Origin: CAVTWS01 sp963732655
GTDB lineage: Bacteria > Actinomycetota > Acidimicrobiia > Acidimicrobiales > SHLQ01
Reading direction: 5' to 3'
DNA: 64,000 bases
NCBI GenBank assembly: GCA_963732655.1
Contig: CAVTAI010000012.1
Location: 62,001 to 126,000 of the forward strand
Part shown: positions 26,163 to 35,009 of the stretch, piece after piece
How positions within the stretch are numbered: position 1 is the stretch's first letter
How the letters are laid out: the number at the start of each line of letters is the position of its first letter
Translations under genes and position numbers: made by a program
Notes under the pieces: model-generated
The model's input: only the letters and a program-made list of their open reading frames with translations
Database searches by the model: none
Told to the model about the DNA's origin: nothing

Positions 26163-26246
26163 CAGCCCTCCTCGGTGGACTCGGAAGCCGGCACGATCGA
26201 AACGGCCTTGGGATCATCGGTGGTCGACAATGGTCCTGCAGTCATC

Positions 26247-28805
26247 TCAGTTCACCGACACGATCAGAGGGGTGGAAGGAATGGAGTTGTTCCCGGCACC
26301 GTCCTGGGCCCGGATCTCGTAGCGATGCTGTCCCGCTGGGACGCTGGGGTCTGTGAAGATGGTTCCCGCCGACACCCAAGCGAGGAACTGCCAATCGCGG
26401 TGCACCAAATAACCGGTGACGCCTGATCCGCCTGGATTCGGGAGGTCGGCCGCGGCCGACCACGAAAGAGTAACCGATGATCCGACTGAGGTGTATGTGA
26501 CGTTTGACGGGCTTTCGGGGGCTTCAGGATCGGGTGGCCCAACCCACACCGACACCAACGATGACGGCCCGGAGTTGTTGCCCGCCGCATCTTGGGCCCG
26601 AACGTGATATCGGTGGTATCCGTTGGCGGCACCGACGTGGGTATACGAGGTGCCCGCGGGAACCCAGGCCACGAACTGCCAGTTGTCGTGGATGAGGTAA
26701 CCAGTGACCCCGGTGCCACCAGGGTTCGGTTGATCGGTCGAGGCGGCCCACTGCAGGGTGACCGTCGATCCGTCGGCGGCGCCCATGACCCCCTGCGGGA
26801 TGGTGGGCGCCAGTACGTCGGGCGCACCGACCGTCACCGCGGCTGATGCCGGATCAGACAGCAATCCGGCCAGATCGCGGGCTCGGATGTCGTACCGGTG
26901 TGGTCCGTTGCTGACGCCCGGATCGACGAACTGGAGCTGATTCGGTGGGAGTACCGCCACGAACTGATAGTCACGGTGGACCAGGTACTCACGAAGGCCC
27001 TGGTCGTCGTCCGCGGCGGCCCAGGTCACGGTGACATCGGCGCCCGACACCGAGCCGGTCACGGTCGCCGGCGGGTTCGGGGGTGTGACATCGGGTCCGG
27101 CCACCGTCACGGCGACCTCCGCCGGGAGCGATCGACGCCCCGAGGAGTCGACCGTCTCGACGGTGAACACCGGGACGCTCCCCGCGGCGAGTGAGCCGAT
27201 CGAGTACGTCAGCCCCGTGGTGTCGCCCAGGAACACGCCGTCCCGATACACCTTGTACTTGACGATCGGCAACTGGCTCTCGGGGGCCGTCCAATCGAGA
27301 CGCACCGTCTGGTTCCCCGTCGAAGCGATCAGCCCCGCAGGAGTCGGTGTCGGCTCGCAGAAGCGGCCGAACCCACCGACCCAGCCACCGGCTTCGGTGC
27401 GGGTGAAGTAGCCGCCGACATACAGGCAGCCGTTGGTGTCGACGTGGAGGGACCAGGTTCCGTAGTAGTTGGCGGCCAGGCCGGGAACGAAGTCCGACGC
27501 CGGCTCGTTGGTGGTCGTGTCGTAGGCGATCGCCACCCGATGGTCCGAGCGCTGGCCGGTGAACGAGCTGTAGTGGGTCAGCCCCATCCAGGCCGGTTGG
27601 TTCCAGCCGCCTTCCGTCGATCGGAAGCAATGGCATCCGGCGAGCAGTTGACCCGAACCGGTGACCTCGAGGGTCTGGAAGTCGCCACCGGCGGTGAAGG
27701 CGCAGTTGCTGACGGTGAACGTGGCGCAGGTGATGCCGGTGTCGCTGAAACCGATCCGGACATTGGTGTCGGGGTTCAACACCTGGAGCACGTGCTGGGC
27801 ACCGCCCACGTACACATGGTCGTCGGCGTACGCCACCGCGATCGTGTCCTGCTGACCTGTCGTATTGAGCTCGAGCGGGGCGAGGCCGGGGATCGCAGCA
27901 CCGGTCGCCTGGGTGACGGTGGCCATGCGGGCCGTTCCGGGAGTGGCATTGGCCGACGTGAAGAACCCCACGGCGTGGACGCGTCCACGCGAGCTGTCCA
28001 CGGCAACGTCCCACACGCTGCCGGCGAACTGCGGGAGCCACGTCGGGTCGAGCTGGCCGGTCGTCGACCGGAGTCGCACCGCGTTCCAGATCCAATGCTG
28101 AGTACCGGCGAGGACGATGTAGTTGAACTCGCCGACGACGTACATGTCCGCGCCGTCGACGACGATCTCGCGAACGATGGCCTGACCGTTGGTGCGGGCC
28201 ACCTCGGTGGTGAACGAGGACACCGTGGCCCCCGTGTCGGCATCGACGACGGCCAGACCACGACGGGTCTGTCCGTTCACCGTGTCGAATTCGCCGCCGA
28301 GGAGCAGGTCACCGGCCGGCGTCACCTCGAGGGCGTACACGGTGCGATTGACGACGGGCCGGAAGGTCGAGACCCATTCGCCGGAGTCCCGATCGAACGC
28401 GGCCACATACGGTTGTGGCTCGACGAGCGAGGTCGGGTCGAACCCATTGCGCTGGACACCAGTGAACGTCCCCGAGACGTAGATGCGGTCACCGATCTCG
28501 GCGAAGTCCCAAACGTGAGGTTTCGGCACGGTCAACGTGAGGCCGGTCCCGACCACACCCCATTGCGGAACCGGGGTGGGATCGAGAGAATCGATGTCGA
28601 GCGCAGGCAACGGTGTGACGGCCGGCGGCACCGGGACGGGCGCACCGATCGCGGCGGAGGCCGACGGCGCGCGCGCCACGGACCCGGCCGCAGCGGGTGC
28701 CACGGACAGCACGCCGGCCAGGCTCGCGGCGGCCAACGCGAGGGCGAGAACGGTGAACGGCCGCCTGCGACTCCACTGATTCGGGACCATCTCATTGGGT
28801 GTCAT
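26247..28805 (-). CDS. secreted protein with propeller-like N-terminus and four fibronectin type III domains
   Basis: 852 residues from the ATG at 28805. A signal peptide (RRRPFTVLALALAAASLAGV ending near APAAAGS) precedes a region of about 400 residues with repeats such as YVSGTFTGVQRNGF, LLLGGEFDTVNGQTRRGL and YVVGEFNYI, typical of delta-60/propeller repeats. Four FnIII domains follow at about 487-573, 574-664, 665-760 and 761-852. The last three share a VHRD(W/Y)QF-like strand, so they are recent duplicates. No catalytic motif is seen. It is likely an extracellular adhesin or polysaccharide-associated scaffold (inference). The N-terminal 40 residues of the longer open frame are rejected. 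Confidence 0.8.
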   Translation of the reverse strand: MTPNEMVPNQWSRRRPFTVLALALAAASLAGVLSVAPAAAGSVARAPSASAAIGAPVPVPPAVTPLPALDIDSLDPTPVPQWGVVGTGLTLTVPKPHVWDFAEIGDRIYVSGTFTGVQRNGFDPTSLVEPQPYVAAFDRDSGEWVSTFRPVVNRTVYALEVTPAGDLLLGGEFDTVNGQTRRGLAVVDADTGATVSSFTTEVARTNGQAIVREIVVDGADMYVVGEFNYIVLAGTQHWIWNAVRLRSTTGQLDPTWLPQFAGSVWDVAVDSSRGRVHAVGFFTSANATPGTARMATVTQATGAAIPGLAPLELNTTGQQDTIAVAYADDHVYVGGAQHVLQVLNPDTNVRIGFSDTGITCATFTVSNCAFTAGGDFQTLEVTGSGQLLAGCHCFRSTEGGWNQPAWMGLTHYSSFTGQRSDHRVAIAYDTTTNEPASDFVPGLAANYYGTWSLHVDTNGCLYVGGYFTRTEAGGWVGGFGRFCEPTPTPAGLIASTGNQTVRLDWTAPESQLPIVKYKVYRDGVFLGDTTGLTYSIGSLAAGSVPVFTVETVDSSGRRSLPAEVAVTVAGPDVTPPNPPATVTGSVSGADVTVTWAAADDDQGLREYLVHRDYQFVAVLPPNQLQFVDPGVSNGPHRYDIRARDLAGLLSDPASAAVTVGAPDVLAPTIPQGVMGAADGSTVTLQWAASTDQPNPGGTGVTGYLIHDNWQFVAWVPAGTSYTHVGAANGYHRYHVRAQDAAGNNSGPSSLVSVWVGPPDPEAPESPSNVTYTSVGSSVTLSWSAAADLPNPGGSGVTGYLVHRDWQFLAWVSAGTIFTDPSVPAGQHRYEIRAQDGAGNNSIPSTPLIVSVN

Positions 28806-28860
28806 CGGCTCGGACTCCAAACCGACGGAACCTTTGTCCATCAGCACCCTCACAGGGTGG

Positions 28861-28877
28861 GACGTCGCCGCGACGTC
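28861..28877. promoter_or_regulatory. 17-bp perfect inverted repeat between divergent genes
   Basis: GACGTCGC-C-GCGACGTC lies 56 bp upstream of the FnIII gene and inside the roughly 294-bp divergent region before the Wzz-like gene. On the minus strand it directly follows a TTGCGA that could be a -35, but no convincing -10 follows. It is a candidate operator. The rest of the gap shows nothing clear. Confidence 0.35.
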
Positions 28878-29099
28878 TCGCAATAGGTCGTCCGGCTTTG
28901 CCAGAGGGGCCGCTCTATCCACCATCCACAGGGAAAATCACCCGCGCTTGCGACGCGGACGAATCCGAAAACAACCAGGACGGAAGCTTTCGACTCGCGG
29001 CCCTTTGGCCGATGGAATCGGAGATGATGCGTGGTGTCGCCGCCGGGCGATGATTCTCTGACCGCACACGCACGACAGACGAGCATCAGGAAGGCCGAC

Positions 29100-30515
29100 G
29101 TGACGATGGTGTCCGAACCCAGCGCTGCCTCGCAGACTGCCCCCGACGAGGGCGTCGGAGACGGCGCTCGACTCGTCATCCGACCCGCGACACCGCCCCG
29201 GAACTCGATGATGGCCGTCGGCCACAACGACGACGGCCCGACCGTCCTCCAGGCGGCCTCGCGAGCGCGTCCGCTGATCCTCGCCTGCGTGACGGCAGGC
29301 GTGCTCCTGGGCCTGGTGTGGGTGGCGCTCAACTGGAGCTCCTACAACGCCACGGCCCGAGTGATCCTGCGCGACCCATGGGACGCCGACCTCGCCACGA
29401 CCGACAACCCGGTCGGGGGCGACTTCGAACGGTTCATCCGGGCCCAGTCGCGATACATGACCTCCGACGAGATCCTCTCGATCGCCGCCACCGAGGCCGC
29501 GATCGACCAGACCACACTGAAGGCCGCCACCACCGCGGCGCCGGGCGCCGAGGGTGACCTCGTCCTGCTCACCGTCACGGCCGACTCCGCCGCCGCGGCC
29601 GAGACGTGGCGCGACGCCATCCTCGACGCATACTCCGGTCAACGGCGTGCGTTGGTCCAGGAACAGGCCCAGCAGGCCCTCGATGCCATCGCCGCCCAGC
29701 AGCAGGATCCCGTGGCCGCGTTTGACGCCGATCTCGCCCAGCAGGCGAGCGAGCTGGAGATCGCCGTGTCGAGTTATGCCGACGGCATCAACTTCGTGGC
29801 CCGCGATCCGGCGGCCTCGGGTCTCAGCGCGGTGACCAAGCTCGCCTACCCGATCCTCGGAGGGCTGGCGGGCCTCGCCGGCGGTCTCGTCGCGGCATGG
29901 CTCCTCGCCGACCGACGCCCGAAGTTGATCGAGCCCTCCGATCTCGTGGGCCGGTACGGCATGGTTCACCTGGGAACCGTTCCGCAGATCGGCAGCGAGG
30001 TCCCGGGTGATGCAGTCTCCCGAGCCGCCTTCGAGATCACGATGCTCGCTCTGGCGAACCAACTGCGCACCTTCGATCCACGCAGCGGAGGTAAGGCCTA
30101 CGGCGTCGTGTTGACGTCCGCCGAGACCGGAGCCGGGGTCACGGCGACGGCCCGCATGTTGGCCCAGTCGGCGCTCGACAACGGCGCCCGGGCCGAGGTG
30201 ATCGATGCCGACGCCCGGCGGCGGCCGGGTGGGATCGACGGCCGAGTCGTCGACCGCGCCCTCCGCGACCACGGTGTCGTCTTGTTCGACTGCGCACCTC
30301 CGCAGTTGGACAGCACCGCGCTCCGCCTCGGGATGGACCTCGATGCGGTCGTCCTCGTCCTCCGCAAGGGCTGCGATCTCCGAACCGTCGACGAAGCCGT
30401 ACGTCTCTTCGAAACCGTCGGCGTCGAACCGGCCGGGTTCATCGTGACGCTGCCATCGCGCGACGTTCGCCGCCGTAGCCAGAACGCCCTCACCCGCGGA
30501 GCGGGCGGACGATGA
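29100..30515 (+). CDS. Wzz/Wzc-like polysaccharide chain-length protein with degenerate kinase domain
   Basis: 471 residues from a GTG at 29100 preceded by AGGAAGG. There are two membrane helices (58-78; 251-270) with a periplasmic-type helical region between them, as in polysaccharide co-polymerases. A cytoplasmic domain follows that looks like a BY-kinase. Where the Walker A motif should be it has TSAETGAGVTAT (339-350), with no Lys, followed by VVLFDCAPPQLDS. There is no C-terminal tyrosine cluster. It probably controls chain length without kinase activity (inference). Its stop overlaps the next gene (ATGA). Confidence 0.8.
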   Translation: MTMVSEPSAASQTAPDEGVGDGARLVIRPATPPRNSMMAVGHNDDGPTVLQAASRARPLILACVTAGVLLGLVWVALNWSSYNATARVILRDPWDADLATTDNPVGGDFERFIRAQSRYMTSDEILSIAATEAAIDQTTLKAATTAAPGAEGDLVLLTVTADSAAAAETWRDAILDAYSGQRRALVQEQAQQALDAIAAQQQDPVAAFDADLAQQASELEIAVSSYADGINFVARDPAASGLSAVTKLAYPILGGLAGLAGGLVAAWLLADRRPKLIEPSDLVGRYGMVHLGTVPQIGSEVPGDAVSRAAFEITMLALANQLRTFDPRSGGKAYGVVLTSAETGAGVTATARMLAQSALDNGARAEVIDADARRRPGGIDGRVVDRALRDHGVVLFDCAPPQLDSTALRLGMDLDAVVLVLRKGCDLRTVDEAVRLFETVGVEPAGFIVTLPSRDVRRRSQNALTRGAGGR

Positions 30516-31684
30516 GTCGCTACACCTCCGGTTCGCTCGACATCGGGGTGTACGGCACGCGTGGGGTGCCATCGACGTACTCCGGCTACGAGACGTTCCT
30601 CACCACGCTGCTGCCCGAGCTCGTGAGCCGCGGTGACCGCGTGACCATGTACTGCCGAACCGGCGAGGAGCTGGGGGCCGGCGACTGGAAGGGCGTGCGC
30701 CGTCGCGTCCTGCCTGCCATCCCGGGTAAGAACCTCAACACCCTCAGCCACGGGCTGGTGGCTGGGGCCGTGGCCCGGGTGGCGCGGCACGATGTCGTGC
30801 TGGTGGTCAACGTTGCCAACGCCGCCTACTGCGCGCTGGGTCGGTACACCCGCCAGCCCGTGGTCCTCAACACCGACGGGCAGGAGTGGCTTCGCGACAA
30901 GTGGGGAACCACGGCCCGCCGGATCTTCAAGGGTTCGGCTCGGATCGCCGGCCGGTGCGCCACGGGATTGATCGCCGACTGCGCGGCCATGGCGGCCGTC
31001 TATCGCGACGAGTTCCATGCCGACTCGACGGTGATCCCCTACTGCGTCCCCGCGCTCGATTGGGTGCCGAATCCCGACACGCCTCGAGCCCACGCCCTCG
31101 AACCTGGTCGTTACCTGATCGTCGGGGGCCGTCACAACCCCGAGAACAACATCCATCGGGTCGCCGAGCAGATCGCCGCCTCCGATCTCGACATCCCGCT
31201 TGTCGTGCTCGGTACGGCCAACTACGACTCGCCGGTGACCGCTCAGATCGCGGACCTCGCGGCTCGCGACGAGCGCATCCGAATGCTCGGCCACATCGGT
31301 GACCGGCCGGCGTTCTTCGATCTCATCCATCACGCAGCGATCTACATCCACGGCCATTCGGTCGGGGGAACGAACCCGAGTCTGGTGGAAGCCATGGGCA
31401 CGCGAGCTCGGATCTGCGCGCTCGGCAACGCCTTCAATCGCGAGACGGTCGGGTCGGCCGGCCGGTACTTCTCACTCGATCCACCCGACCTGGTCGAGAC
31501 CGTGACCACGATCCTCGCCGAGCCCGCCGAGGCCGACCTCGCCTCCCGCCAGGGAGCCGCCGACCGGGCCGAGACAAGGTTCTCGGTCGATGCCGTCGTC
31601 GACGCATATCGCCAGGTCCTCGTCGAGGCGGCCCGAGTACGCAAAGCCCCCGTGGTCGTCCAGACGTCGTGGACGCAAGGGTGA
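30512..31684 (+). CDS. glycosyltransferase (DUF1972/rhamnosyltransferase type, GT-B)
   Basis: 390 residues. The N-terminus IGVYGTRGVPSTYSGYETFL is the signature of the family that includes rhamnosyltransferases of polysaccharide clusters. The C-terminal half has YLIVGGRHNPENNIHRVAEQ and HSVGGTNPSLVEAMG, a GT4-type donor-binding pattern with the E-x-M-G glutamate. It overlaps its neighbours by 4 bp on both sides (ATGA before, GTGA after), so it is part of a coupled plus-strand operon. The sugar specificity is unknown. Confidence 0.88.
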   Translation: MSRYTSGSLDIGVYGTRGVPSTYSGYETFLTTLLPELVSRGDRVTMYCRTGEELGAGDWKGVRRRVLPAIPGKNLNTLSHGLVAGAVARVARHDVVLVVNVANAAYCALGRYTRQPVVLNTDGQEWLRDKWGTTARRIFKGSARIAGRCATGLIADCAAMAAVYRDEFHADSTVIPYCVPALDWVPNPDTPRAHALEPGRYLIVGGRHNPENNIHRVAEQIAASDLDIPLVVLGTANYDSPVTAQIADLAARDERIRMLGHIGDRPAFFDLIHHAAIYIHGHSVGGTNPSLVEAMGTRARICALGNAFNRETVGSAGRYFSLDPPDLVETVTTILAEPAEADLASRQGAADRAETRFSVDAVVDAYRQVLVEAARVRKAPVVVQTSWTQG

Positions 31685-32962
31685 CGACGAGTGGGTCAGG
31701 CCGGCTGGCACCGGGGCCCGCCCGGCCACGACGGGTGGCACTGTGGCCCGCCGGATGCGTGACCGCGCTCATCTTTGCCGGCGACTTCGAGTTCCGACGA
31801 CGGGCCACCGGCGCCGCCCTCTCGAGCTCGGTCGACCTGGCGATCATCGTCGAGTTGCTCGTCTACCTCAGCATCGCCGGCTACCTGTTCCTCACCGTGG
31901 CGCGGCCACCCAGGGGCACGTTGCCCCGTTCCCCCATGGCGGCCGCCTGGGCCCTGTGTTTGGCGCTCGCCCTCTCCGGGGTCTGGGCGCCCAGTCGCAA
32001 CCTCGGGCTGGCGCGCGGCGTCCAACTGCTGTGCACCATGGGCCTCATCGCGGCCATCACCCGCCGGGCCGAAGCACGGACCTGGCACCTGATCGTGCAC
32101 GCCTACCTGGCGCTGGTCACACTCGGACTCGCCATCGGCCTCGTCTACGCCCGGCCCCCGGAGCAGCAGCTGAGCGGTCGATTCCTGTGGCTCTACGGTC
32201 ACCCGGTGGTCTCGGGATCGCTCCTCGCGTTGTCCGTGGTCTGCCTCGCGGCGTGGATCAAGGATCCGAACCTGACCCGCTGGTTCCCCACGAAGTCCTA
32301 TCCATTCCTCCTCGCCGCCCACAGCGTCGCCCTCCTGCTCACGGAGACCCGCGGGTCGGTCGTCGCCGCCGCCATCGGTGTGGTGACCGTCATCTGGGTA
32401 GCCGCCCCGGGGCGCGGGCGCCGCGACCTCGTGGTGCTCGGCGCCGTTGCGGTGCCGGTGGTGCTCGTGGGCTCGTGGTCGCTGTTGACGGCGTTCGCCA
32501 CGCGAGGTGAGGGCACGGAGAACCTCAAAGAGCTGAACTCGCGCACCCGGCTGTGGAGCGAAGCGTTCGACGTCTTGAAGGAACATCCGTTCACGGGCCG
32601 CGGCTACTTCTCGTCCCGGGAGATCTTCCTCGAGAGCATCGGCCTCGGCGGCGCGCACAACGCTGTACATCGAAGTCGCCGTCAGCGCCGGTCTCGTCGG
32701 GGTCGCCTTCCTGACCATCGTGCTCGTCCAGATCAGCCGTGGTCTGCTCCGAGCCGGTCGCCACCCGGATCGCCCGGTGCTCGCCGGGCTGTTCGTGACG
32801 ATGCTCGTCAACGCCATCACCGCCCAGTACCTGGCGCAGTCCGGCACCGGGGCCAACGTGACGTTCCTCATCCTGGTCGGCTGGGTCGCCTGGATCAACG
32901 GTCCGGGCCGGCTACCCCGGTCCACGTCCGGGCGTACCGCGACGACCACACTGGCGGCATGA
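31681..32962 (+). CDS. O-antigen ligase/polymerase family membrane protein, frameshifted
   Basis: Polytopic protein with about ten helices (ALWPAGCVTALIFAGDFEF; YPFLLAAHSVALLLTETRG). Motifs are SRTRLWSEAFDVLKEHPFTG, the key GRGYFSS loop and GLGGAHNA, typical of Wzy/WaaL proteins that join or polymerise polysaccharide units. After GGAHNA (about 32661-32665) the frame breaks. Restoring two bases (GC in a GCGC run) gives HNALYIEVAVSAGLVGVAFL and continues to the stop at 32962, about 427 residues. The GTG start overlaps the upstream stop. The break may be a true mutation or an error. Confidence 0.85.
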
Positions 32963-33913
32963 CCGAACCCGCACGTGGCCGCTTGTGGTCGAGCGCCCGC
33001 CCGGCCGCAGAAACTGCGCTGCGAACCTGGGGGGCGGCCACGGCCTTCTGGCGGCCGCCGCCCGACTTCCTGCTGATCGGCGGCCGCCGTTGTGGCACCA
33101 CCACGCTCTACTACGGGCTCTCGCAACATCCCGCGGTCGTTCCCCAGGTCCTGAGCGCCCGCTGGTTACCGATGCGGGAGCACCGGAAAGGCAACCGCTG
33201 GCTCGACGCAGAACGCCGCGGCGGCCCGTGGTATCGAGCCCACTTCCCCACCGCCGCAACCCGTCGTCGTACGGCGAAGCGGGTCGGGGCCGGAGTCACC
33301 GGTGAAGCCACGCCGTGGTACCTGTGCGCGCCGGGGGCGGCCGAACGGGCGGCGCGCGAAGCGCCCGGCGCCCGCGTCATCGTCGTCTTGCGCGAACCGG
33401 TGGCGCGCGCCGTTCAGCCAGTTCCAGGAACAACGCCGGCGTGGGCACGAACCATTGACGAGCTTCGAAGACGCGCTGGTCGCCGAGGACGAGCGGGTCC
33501 GGAACGGTTTCGTCGGGCCCGATGGTCGCCGTCACAGCCCGGCGTTCGCCACCGAGCACGTCTCCTACCGGCGCCAGAGCGAGTACGACACCGCCTTGGC
33601 CGAGTGGATGTCCAGGTTTCCCCGGGATCAGGTTCTGGTCCTCCAGTCCGAGTTGCTCTACGCCGAGGTCGTCGGCACTCTGGCCATGGTCGGCGACTTC
33701 CTCGGGCTCCCAGCCTTCGCGTTTCGGGCCGAGCATCGCAACCGGGCTGATGGTCCGCCGGGACCGGAGATCGGCGCGACGGCAGCTGACGCGGTGAAGC
33801 CGAACCGAACATCCACCCCCCTGTCGTCGGCGACGGCGGCCCGACTCGCCGAGCACTTCGCGCCGCACAACGAGGCGCTCGAACGATTGACCGGTCAGAC
33901 CTTCACCTGGTGA
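32959..33913 (+). CDS. sulfotransferase, frameshifted
   Basis: PAPS-dependent sulfotransferase of about 317 residues once corrected. FLLIGGRRCGTTTLYYGLSQ is the 5'-phosphosulfate loop and VIVVLREPVARA begins the 3'-phosphate motif. At about 33412 one extra base shifts the frame. Removing it gives AFSQFQEQRRRGHEPLTSFE and a complete C-terminus to TGQTFTW. It overlaps the ligase gene (ATGA) and, tail to tail, the next gene by 11 bp. It suggests that the polysaccharide is sulfated. Confidence 0.85.
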
Positions 33914-35009
33914 CCGACGACAGCTGGCCGCTCCCGTTTCGGGCGAGGACCGTCAAGGCGTCGATGCGCCGCATCTCGTTGAGCCGATCCGCCTGCTTCC
34001 ACTTGGTCTGAGCTGGTTGGGCCGCTCGGGCCTTGGCGACCCATCGCCAATGCTCGATGGCCTCGGCTGCTTCGGCCCGCACCGACGCGGGGAGACGGGC
34101 AAACCGGTCGGCGCCGTCGGCCGAGGTGATGCAATAGCGCACGAGGTCGGCGTGTATTGGCCCCCAACCGGCGTGCTCCCAGTCGAACAACGCCATCTGT
34201 CCCGCCTTGTCCACCCGCAGGTTCCAGGGCGTCAGGTCACCGTGCATGGGCCACAGGTCCTGGGCCGCCTTCGGCGGGCGGGTGTCGTCACACCGGAGCG
34301 CATCGCTGATGTCATCGACGAGCGCGAGGAGATCGGCGTCGCTGATTCGGGCCGGCCGATGGCGAGGCATCCACAAGGGCGAGGCCAGCTCGCACAGCAG
34401 CTGACCGTCGTCCCACCGAGCGATCGTGGTCGACCAGCGAACACCGGTGCGGGGGCCGACGGGCAGCGCCGGCCGAGGCCCCGGCCCGAAGCGGGTACGA
34501 CGCTTGATGCGAAAGTGGGCCACCGGCTCCGCGCCCTGCAGCAGGAGCGCACCGACCCGCACCTCGTCCCCCCGCGGAGGCAGAAGCCACAACACGCCAT
34601 CGATGTGCCGGTCGGGAAGGTAGGTCAGTGCCGCTCTCAGCAGGGGCCGGATCCGTCGGGGCTCGATCGGCATCGGCGCGTTGGGGTGCAGCTCGAACCA
34701 CGGCAGCCGGGTGAGTTGATTCGGTGCCACGGTGACGACCCGCTCGATGGCGCCTCGGAGAACCCGGCCCTTCCACCCCGCCACCGGCACCGCGTCGGTG
34801 AGGAGGTGGACCCGGTGCCGCGTCAACGGGTGACGGATCACCGTTCGGCTCCGGAGACGAAGCTCCAGGTGGGGGCCGACGAGTGAGGGGAAGGGTGCCG
34901 GCAACTCGACCGCCTGGGGCTCGAGGTGGGCACGCGCCTCCGGCTCGCCCCGGCTCGGTTCGGGACGGCTGGCGCCCTGGCCTCCGCGTCGCATGAGGCT
35001 GGTCGCCAT
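33903..35009 (-). CDS. phosphotransferase (aminoglycoside kinase-like fold)
   Basis: 368 residues. The catalytic loop MHGDLTPWNLRVDKAGQM and the metal-binding FDWEHAGWGPIHADLVRYC mark the APH/choline-kinase fold. Upstream segments are less conserved. The ATG at 35009 has GGAG eight bases before it. In polysaccharide clusters such proteins may phosphorylate a sugar or lipid-linked substrate; the target is unknown. Its first roughly 700 bp overlap, in another frame, the open reading frame of the flippase gene, an implausible overlap discussed there. Confidence 0.8.
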   Translation of the reverse strand: MATSLMRRGGQGASRPEPSRGEPEARAHLEPQAVELPAPFPSLVGPHLELRLRSRTVIRHPLTRHRVHLLTDAVPVAGWKGRVLRGAIERVVTVAPNQLTRLPWFELHPNAPMPIEPRRIRPLLRAALTYLPDRHIDGVLWLLPPRGDEVRVGALLLQGAEPVAHFRIKRRTRFGPGPRPALPVGPRTGVRWSTTIARWDDGQLLCELASPLWMPRHRPARISDADLLALVDDISDALRCDDTRPPKAAQDLWPMHGDLTPWNLRVDKAGQMALFDWEHAGWGPIHADLVRYCITSADGADRFARLPASVRAEAAEAIEHWRWVAKARAAQPAQTKWKQADRLNEMRRIDALTVLARNGSGQLSSVTR

